From Verrucomicrobiales bacterium (GTDB lineage: Bacteria > Verrucomicrobiota > Verrucomicrobiia > Limisphaerales > UBA11320): DNA of 43,392 bases. Both the position numbers and the translations under genes were made by a program. This document shows positions 17,685 through 28,300 of the stretch, in pieces; positions within the stretch are counted from its first letter, which is position 1; every line of letters begins with the position of its first letter. Under the pieces are notes generated by a model. The model made no database searches. It had not been told where the DNA came from and was given only the letters and a program-made list of their open reading frames with translations. The stretch is from the NCBI GenBank assembly GCA_016793885.1, contig JAEUHE010000004.1:1-43392 (forward strand), in the 5' to 3' direction.

Positions 17685-17766
17685 GGGCCAAAGGCCCAAC
17701 ACCATCCCAGCCTGGGGTGACAACCCCAGGTTCCTTCCCCCCACACTCGCTGAGGGCTGACAGCCC
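17685..17766. repeat. Triple-hairpin palindromic repeat
   Basis: Three perfect hairpins stand in a row: gggcc/ggccc (17685-17697), cctggggt/accccagg (17711-17730) and gggct/agccc (17754-17766). They lie between two genes read in the same direction. The design is typical of REP-like elements; a role in mRNA stability is possible but inferred. Confidence 0.6.
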
Positions 17767-17836
17767 GCACCATCACGGGAATCACCCGCTGAATTCACCC
17801 TAAATCTCTCCCACTTCCAAAAACACCCGCTCTCCC

Positions 17837-18871
17837 TCACGGCTTCGCCAAGATCGGTCCGATATACTCGGTAGCTACCACCACGTCATCGAACCAAACC
17901 TGAATTCGATGCCCGGACTCCTTCTGGGTAAACACATAGAGCCAGACATAGTTCACCTTCAGTTCGGGCACGGTTCGCCATCGATAGCCCTCGAAAGGGG
18001 CGCCACCTTCCGGCACGGTAATATATTCCCGATCCCCCTTGGCATCGCTCCAACGAACCCCATTGCCACCCTTACCCGGCTCGAACTTGTCGAAAGTCCA
18101 ACGGCCTTTGGGAAATCCTTTCCCGAGATGGGCAACGAGTTTGCCATCGATCCATAAAGCCTGCTCCCCGTTGGATTCACCCACATCGTTCATCTGGATC
18201 ATCTGTTCGATGCATATCCAGCGCCCCTTCTCGACCTTGAGCTTGGGATCATGGATGAAGCTGTTGCCCCAGGTTTGACCGCGCGGCGGACTTCCACGCA
18301 TCTCGCACCAATAAGTATAGAAATCCCAGGTCCACGCTTTGCCAAAGGGTTCAATTCCGGACCAGAATGACTTCGCGCCATCGTTACGGATTCCAGCCTT
18401 CACACTGGGCCAAGGGGTCGCCGGAAAACTGCCGCCCAGACATGCCCCAAAATGATGCAATTCACCCGAGTTCGTGGCGAACTTCACGTAATAGCGGGCG
18501 AAGATGCGATCATACCCGAAGCCGCCCTTGGTGTTCTTGAGGCGCCGATAGAGAGATCCGCCCGGCCCACTCTGCCGGTCCATCAGCAGCGAGTGCCTGC
18601 CCGAGCTGCCCAGCGGAACGTCGTCCGCGAAACTCAGATCACGCTTCGCTCCTACGTTCTCCCATTGGGCCGCCAACGTCGCCACGTCTGCTTGTTCAAA
18701 CGCCTCCACCTGAACCACCCGAGGATCGCCTGCAAGCCCAACGTCGCCAGGATACTGAGATGCCAGTCCCGGCCCGGAAGGAAGCCCAGCGGCGCCGCTA
18801 AGGCTGCCAGAGACCAAGCCAAATGTGATCACCACCACCATCGCCCACAACTGACTGGGGGCAGGCTTCAT
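17837..18871 (-). CDS. Secreted concanavalin-like (polysaccharide-lyase-like) protein
   Basis: The ATG at 18871 starts a standard signal peptide (hydrophobic AMVVVITFGLVSGSLSGA); an ATG at 18916 would add 15 residues. The mature part (about 320 residues) is rich in aromatic residues and beta strands. It has the blocks RIFARYYVKFA, GELHHFG, KAGIRNDG, WDFYTYWCEMRG and IQVWFDDVVVATEYIGP, which recall the jelly-roll proteins annotated as polysaccharide-lyase or laminarinase-like in Planctomycetota and Verrucomicrobiota. The exact family was not recognised and no catalytic residue can be assigned. It lies 247 bp upstream of the lectin-containing copper oxidase on the same strand, which suggests related substrates. 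It could also be a pure carbohydrate-binding protein. Confidence 0.65.
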   Translation of the reverse strand: MKPAPSQLWAMVVVITFGLVSGSLSGAAGLPSGPGLASQYPGDVGLAGDPRVVQVEAFEQADVATLAAQWENVGAKRDLSFADDVPLGSSGRHSLLMDRQSGPGGSLYRRLKNTKGGFGYDRIFARYYVKFATNSGELHHFGACLGGSFPATPWPSVKAGIRNDGAKSFWSGIEPFGKAWTWDFYTYWCEMRGSPPRGQTWGNSFIHDPKLKVEKGRWICIEQMIQMNDVGESNGEQALWIDGKLVAHLGKGFPKGRWTFDKFEPGKGGNGVRWSDAKGDREYITVPEGGAPFEGYRWRTVPELKVNYVWLYVFTQKESGHRIQVWFDDVVVATEYIGPILAKP

Positions 18872-18916
18872 CTGGGTTTCCAGGATTAAGGGGGAACCAA
18901 TCGTTCGTCGTTTCAT

Positions 18917-19286
18917 GAATTCTTAGTGGAGATCGAGGGAACTCGAAAACCTTATCACGACGCTGCACCATTCCAAGCGCGATCAGCTCCCTCCCAGGAA
19001 CCACGCCTCACCACGCGGCAAACTCTGCCCGCCCCCTCAGAGAATCCCCCCATCACCAGGCTCAGGCCCTCGGGATCGGCTGATGGTTGATGGCTGATGC
19101 TGGTCCAACAAAAATAGACTCGCCTAAGCCCAGCCCACGCCTCTATACACGGTGCATCGAAATTACCCCCGGAACGAGTTGTGAGGGTCCAAACTCGTCG
19201 CAGTTAACCCAAGTGTTGGAAACCGCAGCGAATCTGCATCCGAACGTGATTCCAGCTCCAGCAGCAATCCAAACCTGCACCTAGCC
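18917..19286. other. Divergent intergenic region
   Basis: This 370-bp gap separates the lyase-like gene (minus) from the JmjC cupin (plus), so it must hold two promoters; I cannot place either with confidence. The stretch near 19076-19104 contains short direct repeats of ctgatggttgatggctgatg type. Confidence 0.3.
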
Positions 19287-20228
19287 ATGGCTACTTCATC
19301 GACACCATCCACCTCAACAATGGACCCTGCCCCCTCCCTCTCCACCCAGAAGGTGCTCCAACTGGAGCGGCGTCGCGGGTTGTCCTATCGCCAGTTTATT
19401 GAGGAGCACGCGATTCCACGCCGACCCGTTGTTCTGGAGGATGCCATCAAGGACTGGCCAGCCCTCAAAAAATGGTCGCCCGACTTTTTCCGTACAAGAT
19501 ACGGGACCCGACAAGTGACCATCGACCGGAAGACCCACTCCCTCGCCGAGATCATCGACCTGGCCGAAAGATCCACTCCGGACAACCCGGCGCCTTACTA
19601 TCGCAACATCGTGGTCCACGAGGCCTACCCGGAGCTCCTCTCAGACCTGAGCCCCATGCCAGATTGCTGCACTCCCAACTGGTACCACAGCGCAGGGTTC
19701 GTCCTGCTCCGCAAACTCAAGCTCATGATGGGCGGAGGCGATTATGAGTTGTTTATCGGAGGAGCCGGCAGATCTTTCCCTTACCTTCATTTCGATGCGC
19801 CCGGTGCACACAGCTTTCTCAGTCAAGTCTACGGCCGAAAGTTGCTGGTGCTCTTCTCGCCTCAGGATACCCCGTTTCTCTATGCCAAAAAAGGCGGCAA
19901 CTTCTTCAGCTCCGAGCTGAACGACTTGGATCGGCCGGATCTCACACGATTCCCTCTCTTTCCTCAAGCCACGCGCATCGAAGCGGAAGTTCATGCGGGC
20001 GATACCTTGTTCATACCGTGTGGCTGGTGGCATAGCGCTCGGATGCTTAGCTTCTCCATCACTCTTGGCATCGACGTGGCAAATGCGACGAACTGGGACT
20101 TTGTCACAGACTTTATGTCGAAAGTGGCCTACCGCCAGAAGCCGATCCTAGGCCGGCCCTACATCGCCTACGTGCGTGCGGTAGGCGCCTTAAAAATGTG
20201 GACCGAGTCGCTCGGTCGCAAAAAGTAA
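19287..20228 (+). CDS. JmjC-type cupin (cupin_8) 2-oxoglutarate/Fe(II) oxygenase
   Basis: 313 residues matching the cupin-8/JmjC hydroxylase fold. The N-terminal part has PRRPVVLEDAIKDWPAL.KW and F...YG, typical of the family. The metal triad is H168-x-D170 (PYLHFDAPGAHSF) and H249 (FIPCGWWHSA). K185 in YGRKLLVLFSP is the likely 2-oxoglutarate anchor. Family members hydroxylate protein side chains or small molecules; the substrate cannot be told here. It is cytoplasmic, with no signal peptide. The start is the ATG at 19287, but an ATG at 19320 would keep all domains; neither has a clear ribosome site. The gene stands alone, converging on the giant coiled-coil gene across a repeat-containing gap. 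Confidence 0.85.
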   Translation: MATSSTPSTSTMDPAPSLSTQKVLQLERRRGLSYRQFIEEHAIPRRPVVLEDAIKDWPALKKWSPDFFRTRYGTRQVTIDRKTHSLAEIIDLAERSTPDNPAPYYRNIVVHEAYPELLSDLSPMPDCCTPNWYHSAGFVLLRKLKLMMGGGDYELFIGGAGRSFPYLHFDAPGAHSFLSQVYGRKLLVLFSPQDTPFLYAKKGGNFFSSELNDLDRPDLTRFPLFPQATRIEAEVHAGDTLFIPCGWWHSARMLSFSITLGIDVANATNWDFVTDFMSKVAYRQKPILGRPYIAYVRAVGALKMWTESLGRKK

Positions 20229-20390
20229 GGACCACCGAGGCCTGGCCGGGAATGAGAGTGTGATTCATTCCGAGTGAGAGCAGACGAGATCCCCCTCCGG
20301 GGTCCCGGAAATGCGGTCGACGGCTTTCGTCTTTACCCCCAATAGACAAGTTGGGCAACGCTAACGTTTCTCACTTTGTCGGCAGGGCCC

Positions 20391-20645
20391 GAACCCGCAG
20401 GGTTCAAAGAGATGTAGCCGGGGGTGCTCGCACCCCCGGGACTGTTAAAATGACGGAGCATCGCGCAGCGATGCCACCGGCTTCTGAGACTTCCATCACC
20501 CGACTCAAGGAACCTAAGCAGTTCGACAGTCCGTTCGCCGACCGGTAGCACGCCTTTCAGGGTGCTTTTCAACAGAGGGGCGACAGACCGGGGGGGGGTC
20601 GCGGCGCCCCACGCCCCGGCGAATCTCTTTGAACCCTGCGGGTTC
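20391..20645. mobile_element. MITE-like element with 23-bp perfect inverted ends
   Basis: Positions 20391-20413 (starting gaacccgcaggg) are the exact reverse complement of 20623-20645, bounding a 255-bp non-coding element. Just inside the left end, 20418-20439 is a perfect 9-bp hairpin (ccgggggtg/cacccccgg) with a four-base loop. No target-site duplication could be made out. No transposase is inside, so it would have to be mobilised in trans. Confidence 0.65.
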
Positions 20646-20794
20646 CCGGCCGCGGATTCAGGAACTCGTTCGAAGAAGTGAGCATCTCCTGCATCTGGTC
20701 TAGTCCGGCTTTTTGGAGGTAAAGCTCAGAGAGCGCTACCGCACTCCACATTCGTCATCTGCAACGCAAAGCGCACTAGAGCATGGGCGGTAAC

Positions 20795-20828
20795 GAAAAC
20801 CGGGGTGCTCGGTTTCCCAGGCACCCCG
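20795..20828 (-). terminator. Rho-independent terminator of the giant secreted-protein gene
   Basis: Read on the minus strand, an 8-bp stem (cggggtgc at 20828-20821 with gcaccccg at 20808-20801) with a 12-nt loop lies about 30 nt after the stop codon at 20857. It is followed by GTTTTCGTT. Stem strength, position and T-run all fit. Confidence 0.6.
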
Positions 20829-20856
20829 ATCGCAACTTAGCAGCATCGCTGCGTGT

Positions 20857-23800
20857 CTACTGGACTCGAACTCGGAAGAACCCGACCGCAGGCCCAGTTG
20901 TATCCCGAGTGAACTGGAGCGTACTCCCATCACCTGCCCTGGTCTCAAGAGTCGACCAGGTCGCTGTGCTCAGATTGGCCTTCCCTTCCAGAACATAGCT
21001 GCTGCCCGGCTCCGAAACGAACTCGAACCGGAGCTGACCGGAAGGAGACGGGACTGGCGTGAGCACAAGATCGCTCGCCTTGAGCCGGTAGCGAGCCTCC
21101 AGCGAGGTGTTGTCCAGCAGCAGCAACGATACCGCCGTCGCAGCGGCGGCCTGGGGCTGATTGTTGATCACCCAGCGATCGAAGGCATACCGGCCATACT
21201 CCTTCGGAGCCTCGAGTGTGACTTGCGAGAAGGGCGTGAAGACTCGCAGAAAATCTCCCTGCCCATCCTGCCGGTTGTTCACGTCGGACTGACTGACAGT
21301 AATGACGGGTTGAAGGTCCTTTGATACCTTGACGGCCAACTCACGAACATTGCTTCGGGTGGGTGTGTAGTCGTACTGAATCTCAAACAGCAGATCGTCG
21401 ATGATGAAGTCGGTTCCGTTGTCGCTGGTTACCTGCTTGGTGAGCAGGATCTCGGCATGGGCAGCCGGCAACGAGTAGAACACGACGTCCGTGATTGGCA
21501 CCGGCAGTTGTCCCAGCAGCACGCCGATCAGGGACTGCTGCGCCGCGCTGAGTGTGCTGTTCACCGTCTGGCCGGTCTGGCCGTCATGGATGGCACTCCA
21601 TGTGATGGGATTCACGTTCTCGCTTTGATAGTGCCGAAACAGGAGGGTTCGTCCCCCGGTGGTCAGCCGTGAGTCACCCTGATGCTCGTAATTCAAGCGC
21701 ATCAACGCCAAGGATCCGATCGGGCCGTCAGGTCGAGCCGCCAGCACCCGGGTCCGCAGATCAGCCAAACGCACATTCTCATCACCCGCATTGATCAGGC
21801 CCAGCTCCTTTAAGTTGAGCAAAACAAACCCCTGCTCATTCAGCTGCTGGCGCTGTTGGGTGCTGAGCCGATAGCTCTTGGGCAGCGAACGGGATGGCGC
21901 ATTCACATTGTCGAGCGATTGAGCCACCAGGTCGCGCAGCTCGCTGATAAAAATGCCCTTGAGCGTTTCAAAATCGGCCGCGGAAAGAACATGCGATGTA
22001 TTCGCTTCGACCAGCTGCTGGAAGCGAACGAACAGCCGATTGAGCTGCAGGTTCCCGTTGAACGGACGGAGCTGCCGATATTGGTAAGCCTTCGCCAGAA
22101 GATACTGGTATTTCACCATTCGATCCCGCGCGCGACGTTCCATTTCCTTGATGTGCATCAACGCTCCATGGTCCAGGACGTTCAACCGCGCGCTGATCCG
22201 ATCCTCCAGCTCGTGCGTCGCCACCAGGTTCTGGGCGATGCTGCTGTTGAACGCGCTCACCAGCTGCAGGGATCCAGCCAGCTCCTGAGCATACGCCTCC
22301 TTCTCCGCGCTCAAGGATTCAACCTCCTCGGCCATGCCCTGCATGTCCACATCCGCGGCTTTCAGCTTCTCGAGTTCGGCTGCCATCTCCTCGCTGTCCA
22401 CCTTGGCGGTCTTGAAAATGGCTGCCAACTCCTCGAGTTTACTGCCCGCGAATTTGGCACACTGCCCCAAACGCTTGAGCCGCTCCTTGCGTGTCTCCTT
22501 GGCCTCCTCCGACAGTGCAACCAAACCGGAGGTCTCCTCGGCAGGAGGAGCATTGGTCTTGAAGCAGAACGTAATGTTTACGTTGGTCGATAGTTCCATC
22601 GCCTGGGGAGCCAGCGCCTTGGCGCTCTCCACCGGATGCTCCGTGTCCACCTGGGCTAGCAAGCCCAGGCCCGCCCCGACGATACCCACCGCCGGCTGAC
22701 CAACCGGGACGAGTTGAGCAACAACCGATAGCGCCCCAGCAATCTTTTTCCAGGCAGGAACCCGATGCCTTTCTCGCACGTTCCGCCGCGCCCGATCCTC
22801 CAGCTCAGCCAGCCTCTTGGCGATGTTGCTGGTCGTCATCGAGATCCGGAATGCCAGGCTCTCAGCGTGACTCTTCAGGCGAGGAATGGCTAACTGCGCC
22901 TCGTCGAACTCCGTCTCCAGCCGATCGCGTTCCGCTTCCAGTCCGGAACGCGCCTGCTCCGTCGCCACCAGGGACGCCTGGAGGTTGGTGGCCGCATGGT
23001 TGAGCCAATAGGTCAAATACAGGATGGGGACGGACTGGTTCACCTCATTCTGAAACGCCAGCAGATTAGCCTCAAAGGAGAGCATCGGCACCCACCCCGC
23101 AGGATTTCCGAAATAGTCGAGGTTCGAGTCGAGACGATAGATAAGACTGCCAATCTCAGTTTGAAGCTGACCCAGATTCAGTCCCTCCGAAAACTGCTCC
23201 TCCGTCGTAAGCGAGGTCGGCAACTCGGCGGATTCATACGCTCGCAGCAACTCACGATACTGCCCCAGGATTCGACGAGCCTCTTCGAAGCGGCCATTCA
23301 GGTAGGCATCCTTGGCGTACTGAACGACGCTATGAACGGAATAGGAGTGCAACCATGATCCCGGGGTTGGCAAGAGCTCCACTCGCCCCGGCTGCCCAGC
23401 GACGCCGGCCGGAGGAGCAGCCGCTAGTCCCGGTTGCTTGTCAGCGGTTTTGTCCTCGTTGGTGACCTTCTCGGCCCCGTTCACTATTCGAGTATTGGTC
23501 ACCCGGTGTATAAACCGGTTGGTCAGCGGTGCGCCGCCCTGATACTGGATTCCAACGGGCCCAGCCGCGCCTCCCGCCAAAACCGCGAATTCACCAAGAC
23601 TCAGAGTGGACCGCAGAATGCCACCGCGCCCACCAGTTCCGGGAACCCCGGCAGGCACCCCGTTCTCCCCCTTTGCCGGCACCGCGTTTCCACATACTGA
23701 TAGCGTCCTTCCATTGAGCGTCTCCCTCCAATACATCAGGACGGCAGACTGCCCGTGAAATCCGCAGATTTCGATCCCAGCACGCACAGTCAAGTTGGTC

Positions 23801-25158
23801 CAATCAGCTGACCCAAACTCGATCTCCTCGCCATTGCGCCCATCCCTCCCCTCTCCCCCGGGACCCCCGTCGCCGCCGCCGAGTACGAAACGATTCGAAG
23901 CGTTGTCACTCGAAAAGAACCTTTCCACATGGACCGTCACATCCCCAGCGTCATGACCGGAATATCCAGGGTTTCCCACGCTCAGGTTGTCGCCCCACAC
24001 CGCCCCCGCAGGACGCGCTGTCCGTGCGAGCGGCGTCGTGTCAATGCGACCCTCGCCTTCAAAGTGAAGCTCACGCGCCCGAATGACGACCTCCGTCTGT
24101 GGCAAAACCAATGGATGCCGAATGATGATCTTGTCCGCATAAAGGTTGACCCGGCGCAGATTCCGCCGACGGTTGAACTGCCTCAGAAGCCCCGCCGGAT
24201 GATCCTCCGCGAAAACCAGTGTCTGTCCCGAAATGCTCACCTCATAGGTCTCCGCTGTCGCATTATTGAAGCTCACCACCCCTCGAGGTATCTCGCTGAT
24301 CTGCATGTAGTCCCGGCTGGTGTCATCCGGCATCGGCCGCTCGTACTGCAACACCGAGTCTTCCGGAGTCAAAGATCGAAGCGGAGTCACCTCGAAGCTC
24401 CCAACCACACCCCGCGGAGTGACCAGACGAACCTCAAAGGGTAGCCGATCGCTTGAAACCGGCAGATAACTGATCCGGCCGCTGGCCGGATCGTATTCGA
24501 GGTCTCCCACCGGATTGGGAACCGCTACCAACTGCAAAGCCGCACCTGGCCCCGGACTCTCCGGATCATCCGCATTGTCCGTGTGCACGATCAGCTCGAG
24601 CCGGCTCCCGATGCGCACGCGTTGCTCCGGTACCTCCCGGAAATAGAACCGTGGGAGACGTCGATAACTGACCGTGATACCGGTCTCGCCCCCCCCTATG
24701 ATCATCACCTCCTCCGGTGATGGCTCCACCCATCCAGGTAAATCCTGGAAGGTCAGAGAATGATTCCCCGCTCCCATATTGGTGACCGACGTCCCGGATG
24801 ACTGGAATGCCCCTCCGTCGACTGACCACCCCGCGCCATCAGCAACCGCTTCCACCGGCTCTACCATCACCCGAACCGCTCCAGGAATGCTCAGCAGGCC
24901 TGAAGCCGCCGACGATCGTCCAGGCATCAGGGCGCCGCACAATAGGCCCAACCACAGAGCCAATGTGCACAACTCCCATCTCAGCACGTTCCCGCAAGGC
25001 GTGGAGCGCGGAGGAACATTCGGTTGAATCCACGGCAGATGGCGTGGCGTGGGTCGGGAGTTCCCCAAGGGTGCCGGACGTTGGGGACAGAGCTCGGTTG
25101 CTTTTTGTTTCTGTGGAGAAGGATTCTTCGATGGACGACTCGTTTTGTGCTGGTTCAT
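20857..25158 (-). CDS. Giant secreted protein: beta and glycine-rich N-terminal half, long coiled-coil, C-terminal beta module
   Basis: Starting at the ATG at 25158 gives 1434 residues with an unusually long polar start before a signal-like hydrophobic stretch (about residues 60-85); a GTG at 24987 would put that stretch at the N-terminus. Then come an Ig-like region (about 130-270), a parallel-strand-like region (about 320-420), Gly-rich loops (about 425-450, 510-530), a TPR-like helical pair (about 612-650) and long charged heptad coiled coils (about 730-1010). A beta-rich domain follows (about 1100-1330). Last is the module (YVLEGKANLSTATWS...FFRVRV) shared with two other giants here. No enzyme motif was seen. 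The helical core followed by a beta tail faintly recalls Tc-toxin A proteins; that is only a guess. It is the last gene after a sigma factor and a kinase. Confidence 0.75.
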   Translation of the reverse strand: MNQHKTSRPSKNPSPQKQKATELCPQRPAPLGNSRPTPRHLPWIQPNVPPRSTPCGNVLRWELCTLALWLGLLCGALMPGRSSAASGLLSIPGAVRVMVEPVEAVADGAGWSVDGGAFQSSGTSVTNMGAGNHSLTFQDLPGWVEPSPEEVMIIGGGETGITVSYRRLPRFYFREVPEQRVRIGSRLELIVHTDNADDPESPGPGAALQLVAVPNPVGDLEYDPASGRISYLPVSSDRLPFEVRLVTPRGVVGSFEVTPLRSLTPEDSVLQYERPMPDDTSRDYMQISEIPRGVVSFNNATAETYEVSISGQTLVFAEDHPAGLLRQFNRRRNLRRVNLYADKIIIRHPLVLPQTEVVIRARELHFEGEGRIDTTPLARTARPAGAVWGDNLSVGNPGYSGHDAGDVTVHVERFFSSDNASNRFVLGGGDGGPGGEGRDGRNGEEIEFGSADWTNLTVRAGIEICGFHGQSAVLMYWRETLNGRTLSVCGNAVPAKGENGVPAGVPGTGGRGGILRSTLSLGEFAVLAGGAAGPVGIQYQGGAPLTNRFIHRVTNTRIVNGAEKVTNEDKTADKQPGLAAAPPAGVAGQPGRVELLPTPGSWLHSYSVHSVVQYAKDAYLNGRFEEARRILGQYRELLRAYESAELPTSLTTEEQFSEGLNLGQLQTEIGSLIYRLDSNLDYFGNPAGWVPMLSFEANLLAFQNEVNQSVPILYLTYWLNHAATNLQASLVATEQARSGLEAERDRLETEFDEAQLAIPRLKSHAESLAFRISMTTSNIAKRLAELEDRARRNVRERHRVPAWKKIAGALSVVAQLVPVGQPAVGIVGAGLGLLAQVDTEHPVESAKALAPQAMELSTNVNITFCFKTNAPPAEETSGLVALSEEAKETRKERLKRLGQCAKFAGSKLEELAAIFKTAKVDSEEMAAELEKLKAADVDMQGMAEEVESLSAEKEAYAQELAGSLQLVSAFNSSIAQNLVATHELEDRISARLNVLDHGALMHIKEMERRARDRMVKYQYLLAKAYQYRQLRPFNGNLQLNRLFVRFQQLVEANTSHVLSAADFETLKGIFISELRDLVAQSLDNVNAPSRSLPKSYRLSTQQRQQLNEQGFVLLNLKELGLINAGDENVRLADLRTRVLAARPDGPIGSLALMRLNYEHQGDSRLTTGGRTLLFRHYQSENVNPITWSAIHDGQTGQTVNSTLSAAQQSLIGVLLGQLPVPITDVVFYSLPAAHAEILLTKQVTSDNGTDFIIDDLLFEIQYDYTPTRSNVRELAVKVSKDLQPVITVSQSDVNNRQDGQGDFLRVFTPFSQVTLEAPKEYGRYAFDRWVINNQPQAAAATAVSLLLLDNTSLEARYRLKASDLVLTPVPSPSGQLRFEFVSEPGSSYVLEGKANLSTATWSTLETRAGDGSTLQFTRDTTGPAVGFFRVRVQ

Positions 25159-25326
25159 AGGACAGTAACAATCCGTTGGTGATGCGTACTGAGGTGTGCG
25201 AATTCCGGTTCCGCACGTGATGCTCAAATACTTCACACTCCTCTCCCACGCCGTTGGAGAAACGTTACAAGAAATGCGCGAAGGGTTTCTCCCTTGGAAG
25301 GGCAACGGACGCGCTCAAGGCCACCA

Positions 25327-28300
25327 TCAGCGGCTTGGCCAATCCACACCAAGCTCGACCATTTGTTGGCGCAGAAGCTGCCAGTCCCAAATCTGTAACC
25401 TCTCCAAATCCACTGTCACCGCCAAAAACCGGCCGTCTGCGCTCACCGCCCGCGGAGCATACCCCGCCGGCAGTTGAAGCCAGGGCTCGAGGCTGCGGAT
25501 GCCGTAAAGCCCTGAATCCAAGACGTCCTGCGTCAACCATACCCCCGCGCCACCAGGCTCAAACAGAAGCTCAGAACTCGGCTCCAAGGGGAGGCTCAGG
25601 GACCGCACTGGCCTCCATTCCCTGGCATCCAAGAAGGTGACGCCACTTCGGCTGGTGACCGCTAATTCGCTGCCATCGGGGACAAAGGCATGAGCAATGA
25701 CGTTCATCCTAAAGTCGACCCACTGGCTTTCTCCCCAGGGCGCCACCCGATAGATCTCCACGCCAGTCCGCCGCCGGGCTGCCATCCACTCCCCGTCCGG
25801 CGAGACGATTCCTACCATGAGACCCAGGTAGGGGGATCTCCAAACATCCAGCTCCGCAGCGCCAATCGATGAACTAACGAACCCGGACTCAACCGAGAGA
25901 ACAAAGCGATTGGAGGTGAATTGTGCCCAGTAAACACGGTCGACTTCAGGCACGCGAAGCGGAGTCAAGAGGGGCGCAGCAGTACCACCTCCAACCGACC
26001 GCTGAATCCGCCACCGGGCCAACGCCCGGCGCGAATGGCACCAGAGCTCCTGGCTGTCAGGGGAAAACAAGGGACGAGAATGCTCATCCTCCAGAGGAAA
26101 AATCGGGGGCGCATCCGTGTCCAAACTCCACAAACCGACCCGACTCAACCCACCCGCCGCAAGCCAACGGCCATCCGGGGAGAAGGAGACGTGCTTCAAA
26201 CGATTTCCTAAATGGCCAACCAACTCGCGCTGGGGGGTGACGAATTCTGGCGTGTAGATCCGCAGCCCGGTCCGGGTCCATGTCGCCCACCGCCGCCCGT
26301 CCGATCGGAATTGGATCTGCTCTCCCCGCAACGGAACCGTCAGGGCGCGACGCTGGGTCCGGTAGTCCCAGCCAACGATCTCCCGCTCGTCGCTGCCCGT
26401 GAACAGAAAGTTTCCGTCCGGACTGAAGACGGCGGAGCGAACAGAATTTTTGTGGCGGCCGATCGGGCGGGTGTCATCGGAAATCCGGTCATGCACATGG
26501 ACTTCACCATTGCGAGCACCGGCCACCAGGGAGAGGCCGCTGGGATGCCACGCGAGACTGTCAACCCAAGCCGTCAGCTTGGATTTCACGACCTCTCCCG
26601 AACAGAGGTCAAAGATGGTGGTGAACCATGGCCGATGGACCCGATGCTGCGCCACAAAGCTTCGTCCGCCGGGGGCGAACTCGAGGTGATGAATCGAACC
26701 CAGAATAGGGAAGGTCGCCATAACCTTCCCTCGTTCCAAATCAAACAAGCTCGCCTGGCTCTCGCCCGCATCAGCCAGTATTTGCGGCAAGGAAGGGTGA
26801 AAAGAGAACGCTCCGAACTGGGTCTGAGGAAGCTCCAGCAGCAGTCGCTGCGCGTCCACATCCCATACCTGGACACGAAACGAACTCGAACTACCAGGTG
26901 GCTTCAACCTCACGCCTAGAAAGCGGCCGTCCTGGCTCCAACGCGCGCTCAGAACCGTTTGACCGCCTCGCAATGGGAAGGCAGAGGTGAGATGCAAATC
27001 GGCGGCCGAACGAATCTCGATGGCGTTGGTTCCGTCCCCAGCAGCGAACCGCAAGAAGCCGGGATCGAGCACGGCGAAAGTGCAGCTCGGGCTGAGGGCA
27101 ATCTCCCGATCGAACCGCAGATCGGGCAACGCCAACGCAGCCAATGCCTCGCGACGGAGTTCCACCGAGTTGGAGATCCCCGCCGCGGAGCGCACCGCCT
27201 GCAAGGCCTGAACACGCTGCCCCAAAGAGCCGCTGCGCACTGTAGCTCGAGCCTCACCCAGAAGAGCCCCGTACAGCTGGTCTTGAGCTGTCCTCTCCGC
27301 CGCCTCCGCCCGCGCCCGCAGACGGGTCTCCTGCCACCGAGCCGACTCGGCGGCATCACGTTCGCTCTGAATGCGCACTACCGCCAGCGACGCCCCCCAG
27401 CCGCCAGCCACCAGGAGAAGAATAATTGCCAGAATCGATGCTGCCAACGCCGGCTTGCGCCGACACCAGCGGGCGGCCCGCTCGAACCAGCTCACCGGAC
27501 GAGCCTGGATGGGCTCCTTCCGCAAGACGCGTCCTAGCTCATCCGCCAGCACCTGTGCCGAGCCATAACGACGCTCCGGCGCCTTCTCCAGGCACTTCAG
27601 ACAGATGGTCTCCAAGTCCCGCGACACCGACGGATTCAACAGTCGGGGCGCTACCGGATCAGCCTCCACCGCTAGGCGCAGCGTTTGGGCCACAGTCTCT
27701 GCCAGATGCGGAGGACGCCCCGTGAGCAGATGGTAAAGAATGGCCCCCAGGGAATAGATGTCGCACCCCGGTCCGGACGGACCGCTTCCACCGTTGGCCT
27801 GCTCCGGAGCCAGATAGTTGGGCGAACCCATGACCTGTCCCGGCAGCGTAAGCTCCGAATCCTCTGCCACCCGCTTCGCCAGACCGAAATCCGTGATATG
27901 CGGTTGGCCATCGTCATCCACCAGAATGTTGGACGGCTTCAGATCGCGATGCAGCACCCCGCGCTCGTGCGCATACTGCACCGCCTGAGCCAAAGTCCTG
28001 ACCAGCCCCACCGAGGAACCCAGAGAGGGTGAGTTGTCCCGGCTCAAGTCGGCCAAACTCTTGCCCGTAATCAGCTCCATGGAGAAGAAGGGTTGCCCTT
28101 CACTCTCTCCAACCTCGTAGATCGAGACAATGTTCGGGTGGCTCAGGCTGGCCGCAGCCTCCGCCTCCCGCTGAAATCTCCTGAGAAATGCCTCACTGGC
28201 AAAGGCGCCTCCCAGCAGCACTTTCACGGCGACCTCGCGGTTCAAACTCACCTGGCGAGCCCGATACACGACCCCCATGCCTCCTCGGGCTATCAGTTCC

